Shown here: positions 43,764 through 50,471 of the stretch, piece by piece
How the letters are laid out: every line of letters starts with the position of its first letter
Position numbering within the stretch: position 1 is the first letter of the stretch
Origin: Colwellia sp.
GTDB lineage: Bacteria > Pseudomonadota > Gammaproteobacteria > Enterobacterales > Alteromonadaceae
Length of the DNA stretch: 50,471 nucleotides
Direction: 5' to 3'
NCBI GenBank assembly: GCA_026196955.1
Contig: JAPHTO010000119.1
Coordinates: 1-50,471, forward strand
The notes under the pieces: model-generated
Databases searched by the model: none
What the model saw: only the letters and a program-made list of their open reading frames with translations
What the model was told of the DNA's origin: nothing
Translations under genes and position numbers: made by a program

Positions 43764-45287
43764 ATGGGGAAAAAGATGAATAAAATAATTATAGCGGTAG
43801 CCGTGGTCGGTGCTTTTGCCGGTGGTTTGTATTTTGGTAATAATCAAAATAGCACCCCGGTGATCACCAACAGTGATAGTGGTGCTAGTTATGGTGGTGG
43901 CTTTAACAAGAACGCTCAAGTGACAGCACCAACAAAAAAATCAGCGGTTGCTAAACGAACTGTGGCTGGTAAAACTCATGTAGTGAATGATGGTGAGTCA
44001 ATCATGGCAGCGGTGCAGTTAGCTACCCCCGGTGATACTATTCAAATAATGCCGGGTACATACCACGAAACGGTTTATATTGATAAAGATGACATTCGTA
44101 TTGTTGGTGTTATTAAAGAAGGAAAATATGCCACCTTAGACGGTCAACGTAAACTAAACGATGCTATTTTGTATTCAGGCAATAATATTGTTATTGAAAA
44201 TATGCGCATTACCCAATATAAGGGCAATGGTATTATGGGACAGGCAGGGAATAATTTTGAAATCCGTAATAATATTATTGTTGATACTGGCGTTTATGGT
44301 ATTTTCCCTCAGCTTGGCCAAAACGGTATTGTAGAATATAACGTTATTTCAGGCATTGAAGATGCTGCAATTTATGTGGGCATGAGTGACAATATTCATG
44401 TCGCCCATAATGATGTTTTTGATAGCGTTGCAGGTATTGAAATTGAAAATTCTCGCCATGCGATTGTTGAGAATAATTATGTCCATAATAATACCGGTGG
44501 TATTCTTGCCTTTATCACGCCAGGTTTACCAATAAAAACCACTTTCGATGTTATTATTCGAAACAACTTTGTTGATAATAATAACCACAAAAACTTTGCA
44601 GCACCGGGCTCAACTGTTTCTGGTATTCCCGCAGGAACGGGGATCTTGATCATGGCAGCCGATGAAGTGGTTGTTGAAAATAATATTATTTCTAATAACA
44701 AAGTAACGGGGATATTAATTACAGATCATGAAAATGCGCCTAATACCACGATAGACCCTGAATCTGATCCTGCACCAGACAAGGTGATGATTTTAAATAA
44801 TATTATGCTTAATAATGGCTATGATACTATTGATGAAGCGAAAGCCTTAATGTTAACTGAGTTTAAACAAGGTAATCCTGATATTTTGCGTGTTGGTGTA
44901 TCTCGCGACAGTTGTATTATCAATCGACATCGCTATGTTACCGTAGGTATTGATAACTGGAAAGAGTGTGCCTTTACCAATACTGATGCTATTGATAGCT
45001 ATATTTTAGATGAGCCTGTTGCGCCACGTGAAATTGACCCGTCTGAGCGCGGTAAGGTGGTTTATATGGGAATTTGCGCAGGTTGTCATACATACACAGG
45101 GCGCATGATTGGTCCTCCGGTGCAAATTATTCAAGCACTGTATATGGATAATCCACAAGGCATTGCGGACTATATTGCTGCGCCAACTAAAAAACGTGAA
45201 GACTACCCTGAAATGCCTCCACAAAATTACTTAGATGCAGAAACACGACTTGCGGCGGCTAAATATATGCTTGGTAGGAAAAATTAA
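43764..45287 (+). CDS. parallel beta-helix protein with C-terminal cytochrome c domain
   Basis: About 507 residues. An N-terminal anchor or signal helix (IIIAVAVVGAFAGGLYFG) is followed by a linker and a right-handed parallel beta-helix (about 80-380) of short repeats such as NNIVIENMRITQYKGNGI, NNFEIRNNIIVDTGVYGI and HAIVENNYVHNNTGGI, resembling NosD and pectate-lyase-like proteins. A single cytochrome c domain follows with CAGCH at about 438-442 and a MPPQNYL distal Met candidate. The start at 43764 (or 43776, which has GGGGA) is preferred over the TTG at 43716. It is co-transcribed with the c4-type and peroxidase-like genes. The beta-helix may bind a polymer or be a substrate for the peroxidase. 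Its function is unknown. Confidence 0.85.
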   Translation: MGKKMNKIIIAVAVVGAFAGGLYFGNNQNSTPVITNSDSGASYGGGFNKNAQVTAPTKKSAVAKRTVAGKTHVVNDGESIMAAVQLATPGDTIQIMPGTYHETVYIDKDDIRIVGVIKEGKYATLDGQRKLNDAILYSGNNIVIENMRITQYKGNGIMGQAGNNFEIRNNIIVDTGVYGIFPQLGQNGIVEYNVISGIEDAAIYVGMSDNIHVAHNDVFDSVAGIEIENSRHAIVENNYVHNNTGGILAFITPGLPIKTTFDVIIRNNFVDNNNHKNFAAPGSTVSGIPAGTGILIMAADEVVVENNIISNNKVTGILITDHENAPNTTIDPESDPAPDKVMILNNIMLNNGYDTIDEAKALMLTEFKQGNPDILRVGVSRDSCIINRHRYVTVGIDNWKECAFTNTDAIDSYILDEPVAPREIDPSERGKVVYMGICAGCHTYTGRMIGPPVQIIQALYMDNPQGIADYIAAPTKKREDYPEMPPQNYLDAETRLAAAKYMLGRKN

Positions 45288-45311
45288 ATATTGAGTTATC
45301 GCTAACTAAAA

Positions 45312-45334
45312 ACGACAAGCTTTTTGCTTGTCGT
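45312..45334. terminator. bidirectional terminator between convergent genes
   Basis: ACGACAAGC pairs perfectly with GCTTGTCGT around five T. The T-run is better on the minus strand (after the DUF4136 gene); on the plus strand it closes the cytochrome operon. Confidence 0.7.
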
Positions 45335-45375
45335 CTTATACCCATTTAATCCACTTGGTATTACATTTAAGAAAG

Positions 45376-45966
45376 TTACTTTTGAGCTGTTACTTTTTGA
45401 GGGGGGAAATTTTCAAGCAGTCTATTTACCGTTAAATTCACGGCATTGTTAATTTCTTCCACTGTTAACTCACCACTTGTTTCGTAACTGTCAACACCGT
45501 GCCAAACCGCTACACCATGGTGGCTCATATCAATGGTTATTTTGGTAATTACAGTGGCATCACTATCAATTGGAACATTGGTACTAACACCTATGCTGCC
45601 TCCGCCACTTCTGCTGACCCGTCCAGTACCCAAACCAATGCTAAAAGAAGAGTTATTAGCCTTTTCATGTTGACTAAAATTTACCCTGACGGTTAAATCT
45701 GCACTGTCACTATCTACAAAGGTTATTTGGGTTAAGTCTTTTTTAGATAGATTTTCTTCCACAGCAGATTGAATACGATTAGACATAATTGGATTCGCAT
45801 CAAGTGCAGCCTTTTTCTTAGCGCCAAATTGAAAGCTAGTAAAAGAGGCAAAGTCGATGTTGGGGTTAAAATCTATTTTAGTGCTTGGTTTAGTACTGCA
45901 GCCTGTAACTAAACTGAGGGTAAAAATAGCACACATTATTACGGATAAAATGGTTGTATTTTTCAT
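45376..45966 (-). CDS. DUF4136 lipoprotein
   Basis: A 196-residue lipoprotein. The lipobox is VTGC (Cys23). The DUF4136 pattern is clear: DFNPNIDFASFTSFQFG near the start, a DLTVRVNFSQHEK strand in the middle, and the WHGVDSYETSGELTVEEINNAVNLTVNRLLENFPP end. The family is a periplasmic-facing lipoprotein of unknown function, frequent in marine bacteria and Bacteroidetes. A Gly/Ser-rich loop (GRVSRSGGGSIG) is typical. It is alone and convergent with the cytochrome operon. Confidence 0.87.
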   Translation of the reverse strand: MKNTTILSVIMCAIFTLSLVTGCSTKPSTKIDFNPNIDFASFTSFQFGAKKKAALDANPIMSNRIQSAVEENLSKKDLTQITFVDSDSADLTVRVNFSQHEKANNSSFSIGLGTGRVSRSGGGSIGVSTNVPIDSDATVITKITIDMSHHGVAVWHGVDSYETSGELTVEEINNAVNLTVNRLLENFPPQKVTAQK

Positions 45967-46183
45967 AGTGCTTACCTTATTGATAATCTAAATAGATGAT
46001 ATCTCTAAAATTCCCGCTAAGTAAATAAAAGTTTACTAACAATAACATATTATTGTTAAATTGTTGTTAACCTTAAAGTTTACAGTTGACTTTTAATGAG
46101 AACAGGCCTTAAATGGTGAAATATGAAATGGTATGACAAGGTGTTTTCCATCAATTCTTCAATAATTTCAATGAGTAGCATTA

Positions 46184-47770
46184 ATGAATAAAGCAGTTGA
46201 AATAAACGATAAACTAACAAAGCGTTTGCTGCTTTACATATTATTGTGCAGTGTTTTTGGCTCTGTGTGTTCAACCATTGTACAATTATATGCCTCTTTT
46301 CAAGATGACCTTGCTCTTTTAGATCAACGCTTTGATAATATTGAAAAAAGCTATATTCCCTCGATAGCAAGCAGTCTATGGGATTTTAATAAACCGCTTG
46401 TAGCACAACAAATTCAGGGTATTGTTGACTTGCCTGATATCGGCCTAGTTAAAATAGAGAATGACTTTGATTATCAACACCAAATTGGTGATGACAATAT
46501 TGATGTAAAAAAAGTGGTTGAATTTCCAATAGAATATCAGGGTAAAAACGTTGGTAAACTTAAAGTCTATGCTGACTATCAAGATATATATCAACAATTA
46601 TGGCTACACGCTGGTTTTATTTTAACCTCAGAATTTATCAAAATATTTATTGTTGCCTTTTTCATTATTATTATCGTCGATAAACTTATTACTCGACATT
46701 TGTTTCAAATAACACGTTATGCACAACAGTTAGCCAGTCATAATTTAGATGAGGAGCTGACCTTATCAAACCGTCCGGCAACAGAGGATGAACTAGACTA
46801 CCTTGTTAATGCTATTAATAGCATGCGCATTAAACTTAAAAATGAAATTGTTAAGCTTGAAGATGCTGAAAATGCGCTATTGGCATTAAATGGTGAGCTT
46901 GAAGTAAAAGTGCATGATAGAACGGCAAAACTAGAAGAAAGTAACCAACAATTACAGCAAAGTCTTGATGATTTAACCTTAGCACAAGACCAACTGGTGC
47001 AATCTGAAAAGATGGCATCGCTTGGACAGTTAGTGGCTGGCGTGGCTCATGAAGTCAACACGCCGTTGGGTATTTGCGTGACGTCTATAACGGCATTAAA
47101 AGAAAAAGTTGATAGTCTAAAACATGCGGTGGACTCTCAAGAGTTAACGAAGTCATTTTTAACAGATACGCTCAATTTACTCGGTGAGTACGAACAAATT
47201 ATCGAGCGTAGCTTAAATAAATCAGTCGAGTTAATTCGTAGCTTTAAATCTGTTGCTGTTGAGCAACATACTGATCCAGAGATGAATATAAATCTGCGTC
47301 AGCATGTCTACGATGTTGTCAATACTGTCAAAACGATGTTCAAGCATAAAAAATATCACATTGAGATAGATATTGATGAAGACTTTTCTCTTGTCACTTA
47401 CCCAAGTGCATGGAATCAAATTTTAACTAACTTTCTAATGAACTCGCATATTCATGGCTTTGAAGATCGACGTCATGGCGATATATCAATCGTTTTTACT
47501 CATTCCAAGGGCTATTTAACCTTGCTTTACTGTGACAACGGTAAAGGTATTGAAGAAGAGTTTAAAAAGCGTATTTTTGATCCCTTTGTCACAACAAAGC
47601 GTGGCCAAGGTGGCTCAGGATTAGGTTTGAATATCGTTTTTAACTTAGTGAGTGCTAAACTTTCAGGTACGATAACATCGCTTGATACTGACCAAGGCGT
47701 TTGCTTTAAAGTCAAAGTGCCGATCAAATTACCCAAAGAAAATAGCGTGGTAACACTAAGAGAAGTCTAA
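46184..47770 (+). CDS. orphan sensor histidine kinase with HAMP and coiled coil
   Basis: A 528-residue membrane kinase. The first membrane segment is about 14-36. The periplasmic domain has IPSIASSLWDFNKPLVAQQIQGIVDLPDIGLVKI, a motif shared by sensors and cyclases in Vibrio and relatives. The second membrane segment is about 145-168, then HAMP and a long coiled coil (about 215-275). HisKA contains ASLGQLVAGVAHEVNTPLG with His289. The HATPase has NQILTNFLMNSHIHGF, DNGKGIEE and GGSGLGLNIVF. No response regulator gene is adjacent, so its partner is elsewhere. The ligand is unknown. Confidence 0.92.
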   Translation: MNKAVEINDKLTKRLLLYILLCSVFGSVCSTIVQLYASFQDDLALLDQRFDNIEKSYIPSIASSLWDFNKPLVAQQIQGIVDLPDIGLVKIENDFDYQHQIGDDNIDVKKVVEFPIEYQGKNVGKLKVYADYQDIYQQLWLHAGFILTSEFIKIFIVAFFIIIIVDKLITRHLFQITRYAQQLASHNLDEELTLSNRPATEDELDYLVNAINSMRIKLKNEIVKLEDAENALLALNGELEVKVHDRTAKLEESNQQLQQSLDDLTLAQDQLVQSEKMASLGQLVAGVAHEVNTPLGICVTSITALKEKVDSLKHAVDSQELTKSFLTDTLNLLGEYEQIIERSLNKSVELIRSFKSVAVEQHTDPEMNINLRQHVYDVVNTVKTMFKHKKYHIEIDIDEDFSLVTYPSAWNQILTNFLMNSHIHGFEDRRHGDISIVFTHSKGYLTLLYCDNGKGIEEEFKKRIFDPFVTTKRGQGGSGLGLNIVFNLVSAKLSGTITSLDTDQGVCFKVKVPIKLPKENSVVTLREV

Positions 47771-48159
47771 GTATTATAAGGATAAAAATTTTTTTGCTTG
47801 GACTTTTGGCCGCATTAGTCAGCCGTTTTTACCTTGTTATTGCCTTTTTATCTGACACTAGATGAATGCTGCATATTAGATAAGCCAAGGGCATAGTGTC
47901 TTGAATAACCAGATCACAAAGGCTTTGCCTGATTAATAATAACTATACAGTAGTATAAATAGTCTTGAAAAATCAGCAAACTTTAGCTTAACCACATGGC
48001 TATAAAGTGTAGAAATATTGACTTTTCGATACTGACTCTATAGTATCCCCGCCCTTAAAACCCCTATGTTTCTTAATAGTCACCTATACTCAGATGGCCA
48101 TTAGCTGTTAAATTCGCGAGTCTACTTTTTAGCTCGCAATAATAATCATCGAGAACCAA
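47771..48159. other. gene-free leader region of the SulP transporter
   Basis: 389 bases without a gene between the kinase and the transporter. Its right part holds the promoter at 48018-48046 and about 110 bases of untranslated leader. No riboswitch fold was recognised by eye. Confidence 0.4.
48018..48046 (+). promoter_or_regulatory. sigma-70 promoter for the SulP gene
   Basis: -35 TTGACT, a spacer of exactly 17 bases, -10 TAGTAT, then a GC-rich CCCCGCCC. The transcript would have a leader of about 110 bases. Confidence 0.6.
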
Positions 48160-49716
48160 ATGTTTGAATTACACGCCAGTAAAGTGTCTAACTTAAAAAA
48201 TGATGTGCTGTCAGGTTTGACGGTTGCCTTAGCCTTAGTACCCGAAGCGGTAGCTTTTGCTTTTGTTGCAGGAGTTGAGCCCTTAGTTGGTTTATATGCG
48301 GCCTTTATGGTGGGATTAATCACGGCAATCTTTGGTGGTCGTCCAGGCATGATTTCAGGTGCTACTGGTGCTATGGCTGTTGTTATGGTGAGTTTAGTGG
48401 CAATTCATGGTGTTGAGTACCTCTTTGCCACTGTGGTGTTGACCGGGGTACTGCAAATATTAGCAGGGGTCTTTAGGCTGGGTAAGTTTATTCGTTTAGT
48501 ACCACATCCTGTAATGCTTGGTTTTGTAAACGGTTTGGCGATTGTTATTTTCCTCGCACAGTTAGGGCAGTTTAAAGTAGCAAATAGTGCAGGTGAGTTA
48601 GAGTGGTTACAAGGCTCTCCTATGATGATTATGGCCGGGTTAATTGTATTAACTATGGCTATTATTCATTTTCTGCCTAAACTTACTAGTGCTGTACCTT
48701 CTTCATTAGTTGCCATTGTTGTGGTGACAATATTAGTGCAAAGTTTAGGGCTTGATACCCGCACTGTTGTCGATTTTCTTCGTGATATGACTAATGACCC
48801 AACAGCATCTATTGCTGGTGGCTTACCACAATTCTCTATTCCCAATGTGCCATTTAATTTGGAAACATTAAAAGTTATTCTTCCATTTGCTTTAGTGCTT
48901 GCCGCGATTGGTTTAATTGAATCTTTATTAACGTTAACGCTAATTGATGAATTAACAGGCACCCGTGGCCGAGGCAATAAAGAGTGTATTGCTCAGGGCG
49001 CAGCAAATACTGTTACTGGTTTTTTTGGTGGTATGGGTGGCTGTGCCATGATTGGTCAATCAATGATCAATGTTAACTCGGGTGGTCGTGGTCGTGCGTC
49101 AGGTATCACAGCGGCGGTTGCTTTATTAGGGTTCATTTTATTCGCATCAGGTTTGATTGAAATGATCCCGTTAGCTGCATTGGTTGGCGTTATGTTTATT
49201 GTTGTTATAGGCACCTTTGAATGGTCAAGCTTTCGTATTTTGAACAAAGTGCCGAAAGCGGATGCTTTCGTGATTATTCTGGTTTCAGGTGTCACGGTTG
49301 CCACAGATTTAGCAATAGCAGTGGTTGTTGGTGTGATCGTTTCAGCGTTAGTTTTTGCTTGGGAGCATGCAAAACATATTGTGGTAAGTCGTAGTATCGA
49401 TGAAAAAGGCTCTACCGTTTATGAAGTCTCTGGCCCTATTTTCTTTGGCTCAGTTTCAACGTTTTTAGAGCAGTTTGATGCTGATAAAGATAGCGATGAT
49501 GTTATCGTAGAATTCAAACGCTCTAGAGTTGCAGATCATTCCGCCATTGAGGCAATTGACACCTTAGCTGAGCGCTATTTAGCTAAAGGGAAAACACTGC
49601 ACTTAAAACACTTAAGTAAAGAGTGCCAATTATTGTTGGAAAAAGCGGGTGATTTAGTGGAAGTCAATGTGATTGAAGATCCTGATTATCACATTGCTAC
49701 CGATAAATTAGCGTAA
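48160..49716 (+). CDS. SulP family anion transporter with STAS domain
   Basis: A 518-residue SulP/SLC26-type transporter. About 11 transmembrane helices fill residues 15-400, with the family N-terminal signature [30 protein letters not shown] and, near the fourth helix, [21 protein letters not shown]-terminal STAS domain (about 420-515) follows, with [20 protein letters not shown] and [11 protein letters not shown]. SulP proteins exchange sulfate, bicarbonate or dicarboxylates; the substrate cannot be told from sequence alone. It stands alone under its own promoter and is closed by a terminator. Confidence 0.95.
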   Translation: MFELHASKVSNLKNDVLSGLTVALALVPEAVAFAFVAGVEPLVGLYAAFMVGLITAIFGGRPGMISGATGAMAVVMVSLVAIHGVEYLFATVVLTGVLQILAGVFRLGKFIRLVPHPVMLGFVNGLAIVIFLAQLGQFKVANSAGELEWLQGSPMMIMAGLIVLTMAIIHFLPKLTSAVPSSLVAIVVVTILVQSLGLDTRTVVDFLRDMTNDPTASIAGGLPQFSIPNVPFNLETLKVILPFALVLAAIGLIESLLTLTLIDELTGTRGRGNKECIAQGAANTVTGFFGGMGGCAMIGQSMINVNSGGRGRASGITAAVALLGFILFASGLIEMIPLAALVGVMFIVVIGTFEWSSFRILNKVPKADAFVIILVSGVTVATDLAIAVVVGVIVSALVFAWEHAKHIVVSRSIDEKGSTVYEVSGPIFFGSVSTFLEQFDADKDSDDVIVEFKRSRVADHSAIEAIDTLAERYLAKGKTLHLKHLSKECQLLLEKAGDLVEVNVIEDPDYHIATDKLA

Positions 49717-49744
49717 AGTCGCTCGTTGGTTAAATTATTAAAAT

Positions 49745-49784
49745 AATGCGTTGTAAGTTATACTTAGCTTACAGCGCATTTTTA
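49745..49784 (+). terminator. Rho-independent terminator of the SulP gene
   Basis: AATGCGTTGTAAG pairs with CTTACAGCGCATT (one G-U) around ten bases and continues into five T. Confidence 0.85.
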
Positions 49785-49815
49785 TTTGTGTCTTATTTTA
49801 TGGTGGTTAGTGTAA

Positions 49816-50145
49816 GTGCAATTAGAGTTTTTTGATGTTCCAAGCCCTTGTGTGGGAGTATGCCAATCAGATGAAAAAGGTTATTGTCTTGGTTGTATGC
49901 GCTCGCGTGATGAAAGGCAGAAGTGGCAAGCTTTTGATAGTGATAAAAAGCAAAAAGTAATCAAACTCTGTATACAACGAAAGAAACGTAAGCAAAATAA
50001 AGCAAGTAAAGACCTCATTGTAAAGTCAGAAGAAACATCGCTTGAAGAAAACGAAACGGTACAACAACCGTCATTATTAGACCCACCTAGCAAACCGGTA
50101 TTAGCGCAAAGTAGTGATCTTGATTTTGGTGATTTCGAATTATAA
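49816..50145 (+). CDS. DUF1289 cysteine-rich protein
   Basis: A 109-residue protein. The N-terminal 50 residues are a DUF1289 domain with four Cys as SPCVGVCQSDEKGYCLGCMRSRDE, probably binding a metal. A Lys-rich stretch (RKKRKQNKASK) and an acidic, low-complexity tail follow. The start is GTG at 49816. DUF1289 proteins are small and widespread in proteobacteria, of unknown function. The gene lies between the SulP terminator and the tRNA-Phe promoter. Confidence 0.85.
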   Translation: MQLEFFDVPSPCVGVCQSDEKGYCLGCMRSRDERQKWQAFDSDKKQKVIKLCIQRKKRKQNKASKDLIVKSEETSLEENETVQQPSLLDPPSKPVLAQSSDLDFGDFEL

Positions 50146-50186
50146 CACCGCCATTTCTTTGTCCTTGAAAAAGTGAAAGAAAACGG

Positions 50187-50215
50187 TTGCTAGCGAGGAA
50201 ATTAATAGCTATTAT
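50187..50215 (+). promoter_or_regulatory. promoter of the second tRNA-Phe gene
   Basis: -35 TTGCTA, 17-base spacer, -10 TATTAT, followed by a GC-rich discriminator ACGCGCTC, 34 bases ahead of the tRNA. Confidence 0.55.
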
Positions 50216-50248
50216 ACGCGCTCTTTGAAGAACATCGTTCTTTAAAAC

Positions 50249-50324
50249 GCCCCGATAGCTCAGTTGGTAGAGCAGAGGATTGAAAATCCTCGTGTCCCTG
50301 GTTCAATTCCGGGTCGGGGCACCA
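50249..50324 (+). tRNA. tRNA-Phe (anticodon GAA), second copy
   Basis: A 76-base gene with encoded CCA, identical base for base to the minus-strand copy at 32141-32216. The anticodon arm is AGGATTGAAAATCCT. It has its own promoter and a strong terminator and is a single-gene transcript. Confidence 0.97.
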
Positions 50325-50330
50325 TTTATT

Positions 50331-50370
50331 AAGCAAAAAAGCCTACAAGTAATTGTAGGCTTTTTTGCTT
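50331..50370 (+). terminator. terminator of the second tRNA-Phe gene
   Basis: A perfect 18-bp stem (AAGCAAAAAAGCCTACAA with TTGTAGGCTTTTTTGCTT) around GTAA. The stem contains six T on the 3' side. It ends four bases before the IS-like left end. Confidence 0.92.
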
Positions 50371-50374
50371 TATG

Positions 50375-50471
50375 TGACCCGTCCTGAAATAAGTTGACAC
50401 TTTGGAGACTTATTATGGGTAACTCAATTAAACCACATATTAAGCGCACACAGCGTGATTATAATCTAGGC
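50375..50471 (+). mobile_element. left end of an IS3-like insertion sequence, cut by window edge
   Basis: The segment opens with TGACCCGTCCTGAAATAAGT, which looks like a terminal inverted repeat, then GGAG and an ATG at 50415. It runs off the window. Only the left end is present, so the target duplication and right repeat cannot be checked. Confidence 0.6.
50415..50471 (+). CDS. 5' end of a transposase OrfA (partial)
   Basis: Nineteen codons: MGNSIKPHIKRTQRDYNLG. A GGAG box lies 7 bases upstream. The RTQRDYNLGF-like opening is that of the helix-turn-helix OrfA of IS3-family elements common in marine gammaproteobacteria. It is incomplete at the window edge. The family call is from memory. Confidence 0.6.
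   Translation, partial: MGNSIKPHIKRTQRDYNLG

Overview
The window reads as the chromosome of a marine gammaproteobacterium of the Alteromonadales, most likely the Colwelliaceae (Colwellia/Thalassotalea-like). The DNA is AT-rich. The genes yggX-mutY and yggL-trmB sit back to back as in enterobacteria and Shewanella. Many products are typical of marine heterotrophs: TonB receptors, secreted lipoproteins, a GH16 glucanase and a PEP-CTERM protein. The assignment rests on protein and synteny recognition only; no database was searched.

Layout. 0.1-2.1 kb: DUF4177, a YidD-family protein, a TM2-type membrane protein and a DUF2235 (Tle1-like) hydrolase. 2.1-6.4 kb (minus strand): MipA/OmpV-like porin, DUF3019 protein, OmpR-type regulator, sensor kinase and monothiol thioredoxin-like protein, preceded by 11-bp-spaced GTTAC repeats that look like the regulator's own operator. 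6.5-12.4 kb: TonB receptor, pirin, YceI, cytochrome b561, a divergent LysR regulator and a MazG-like protein. 12.6-19.3 kb: LuxR-type regulator, PEP-CTERM protein, solute-binding-like protein, esterase with TPR-like tail and DUF885 lipoprotein. 19.4-26.2 kb (minus strand): a beta-glucan locus made of a surface glycan-binding-like lipoprotein, a 46-residue membrane peptide, a CBM6/di-heme oxidoreductase fusion and a GH16 enzyme with a GlyGly-CTERM-like tail. 26.7-29.9 kb: DUF3754 membrane protein, AraC regulator, transglutaminase-like protein and a small DUF7661-like protein.

30.0-36.4 kb is housekeeping and DNA repair. umuDC lies under a perfect LexA box; then come tRNA-Phe and tRNA-Thr, yggX, mutY, a probable rquA (rhodoquinone synthesis), yggL, trmB and a small membrane protein. 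mutY has no ATG, GTG or TTG upstream of its catalytic glutamate. rquA occupies the mutY/yggL junction. A HtrA-like protease follows at 36.5 kb.

37.9-45.3 kb is the most system-like region: a TonB receptor, a membrane-anchored AraC regulator, a di-heme c4-type cytochrome, a MauG/CCP-like di-heme peroxidase and a parallel beta-helix protein ending in a cytochrome c domain. A direct repeat of TTCGTmAG with 21-bp period occurs with identical spacing upstream of the receptor and of the cytochrome genes, suggesting one regulon read by the AraC protein between them. The substrate is unknown. 45.4-50.5 kb: DUF4136 lipoprotein, orphan histidine kinase, SulP transporter, DUF1289 protein, a second tRNA-Phe identical to the first but inverted, and the left end of an IS3-like element cut by the window edge.
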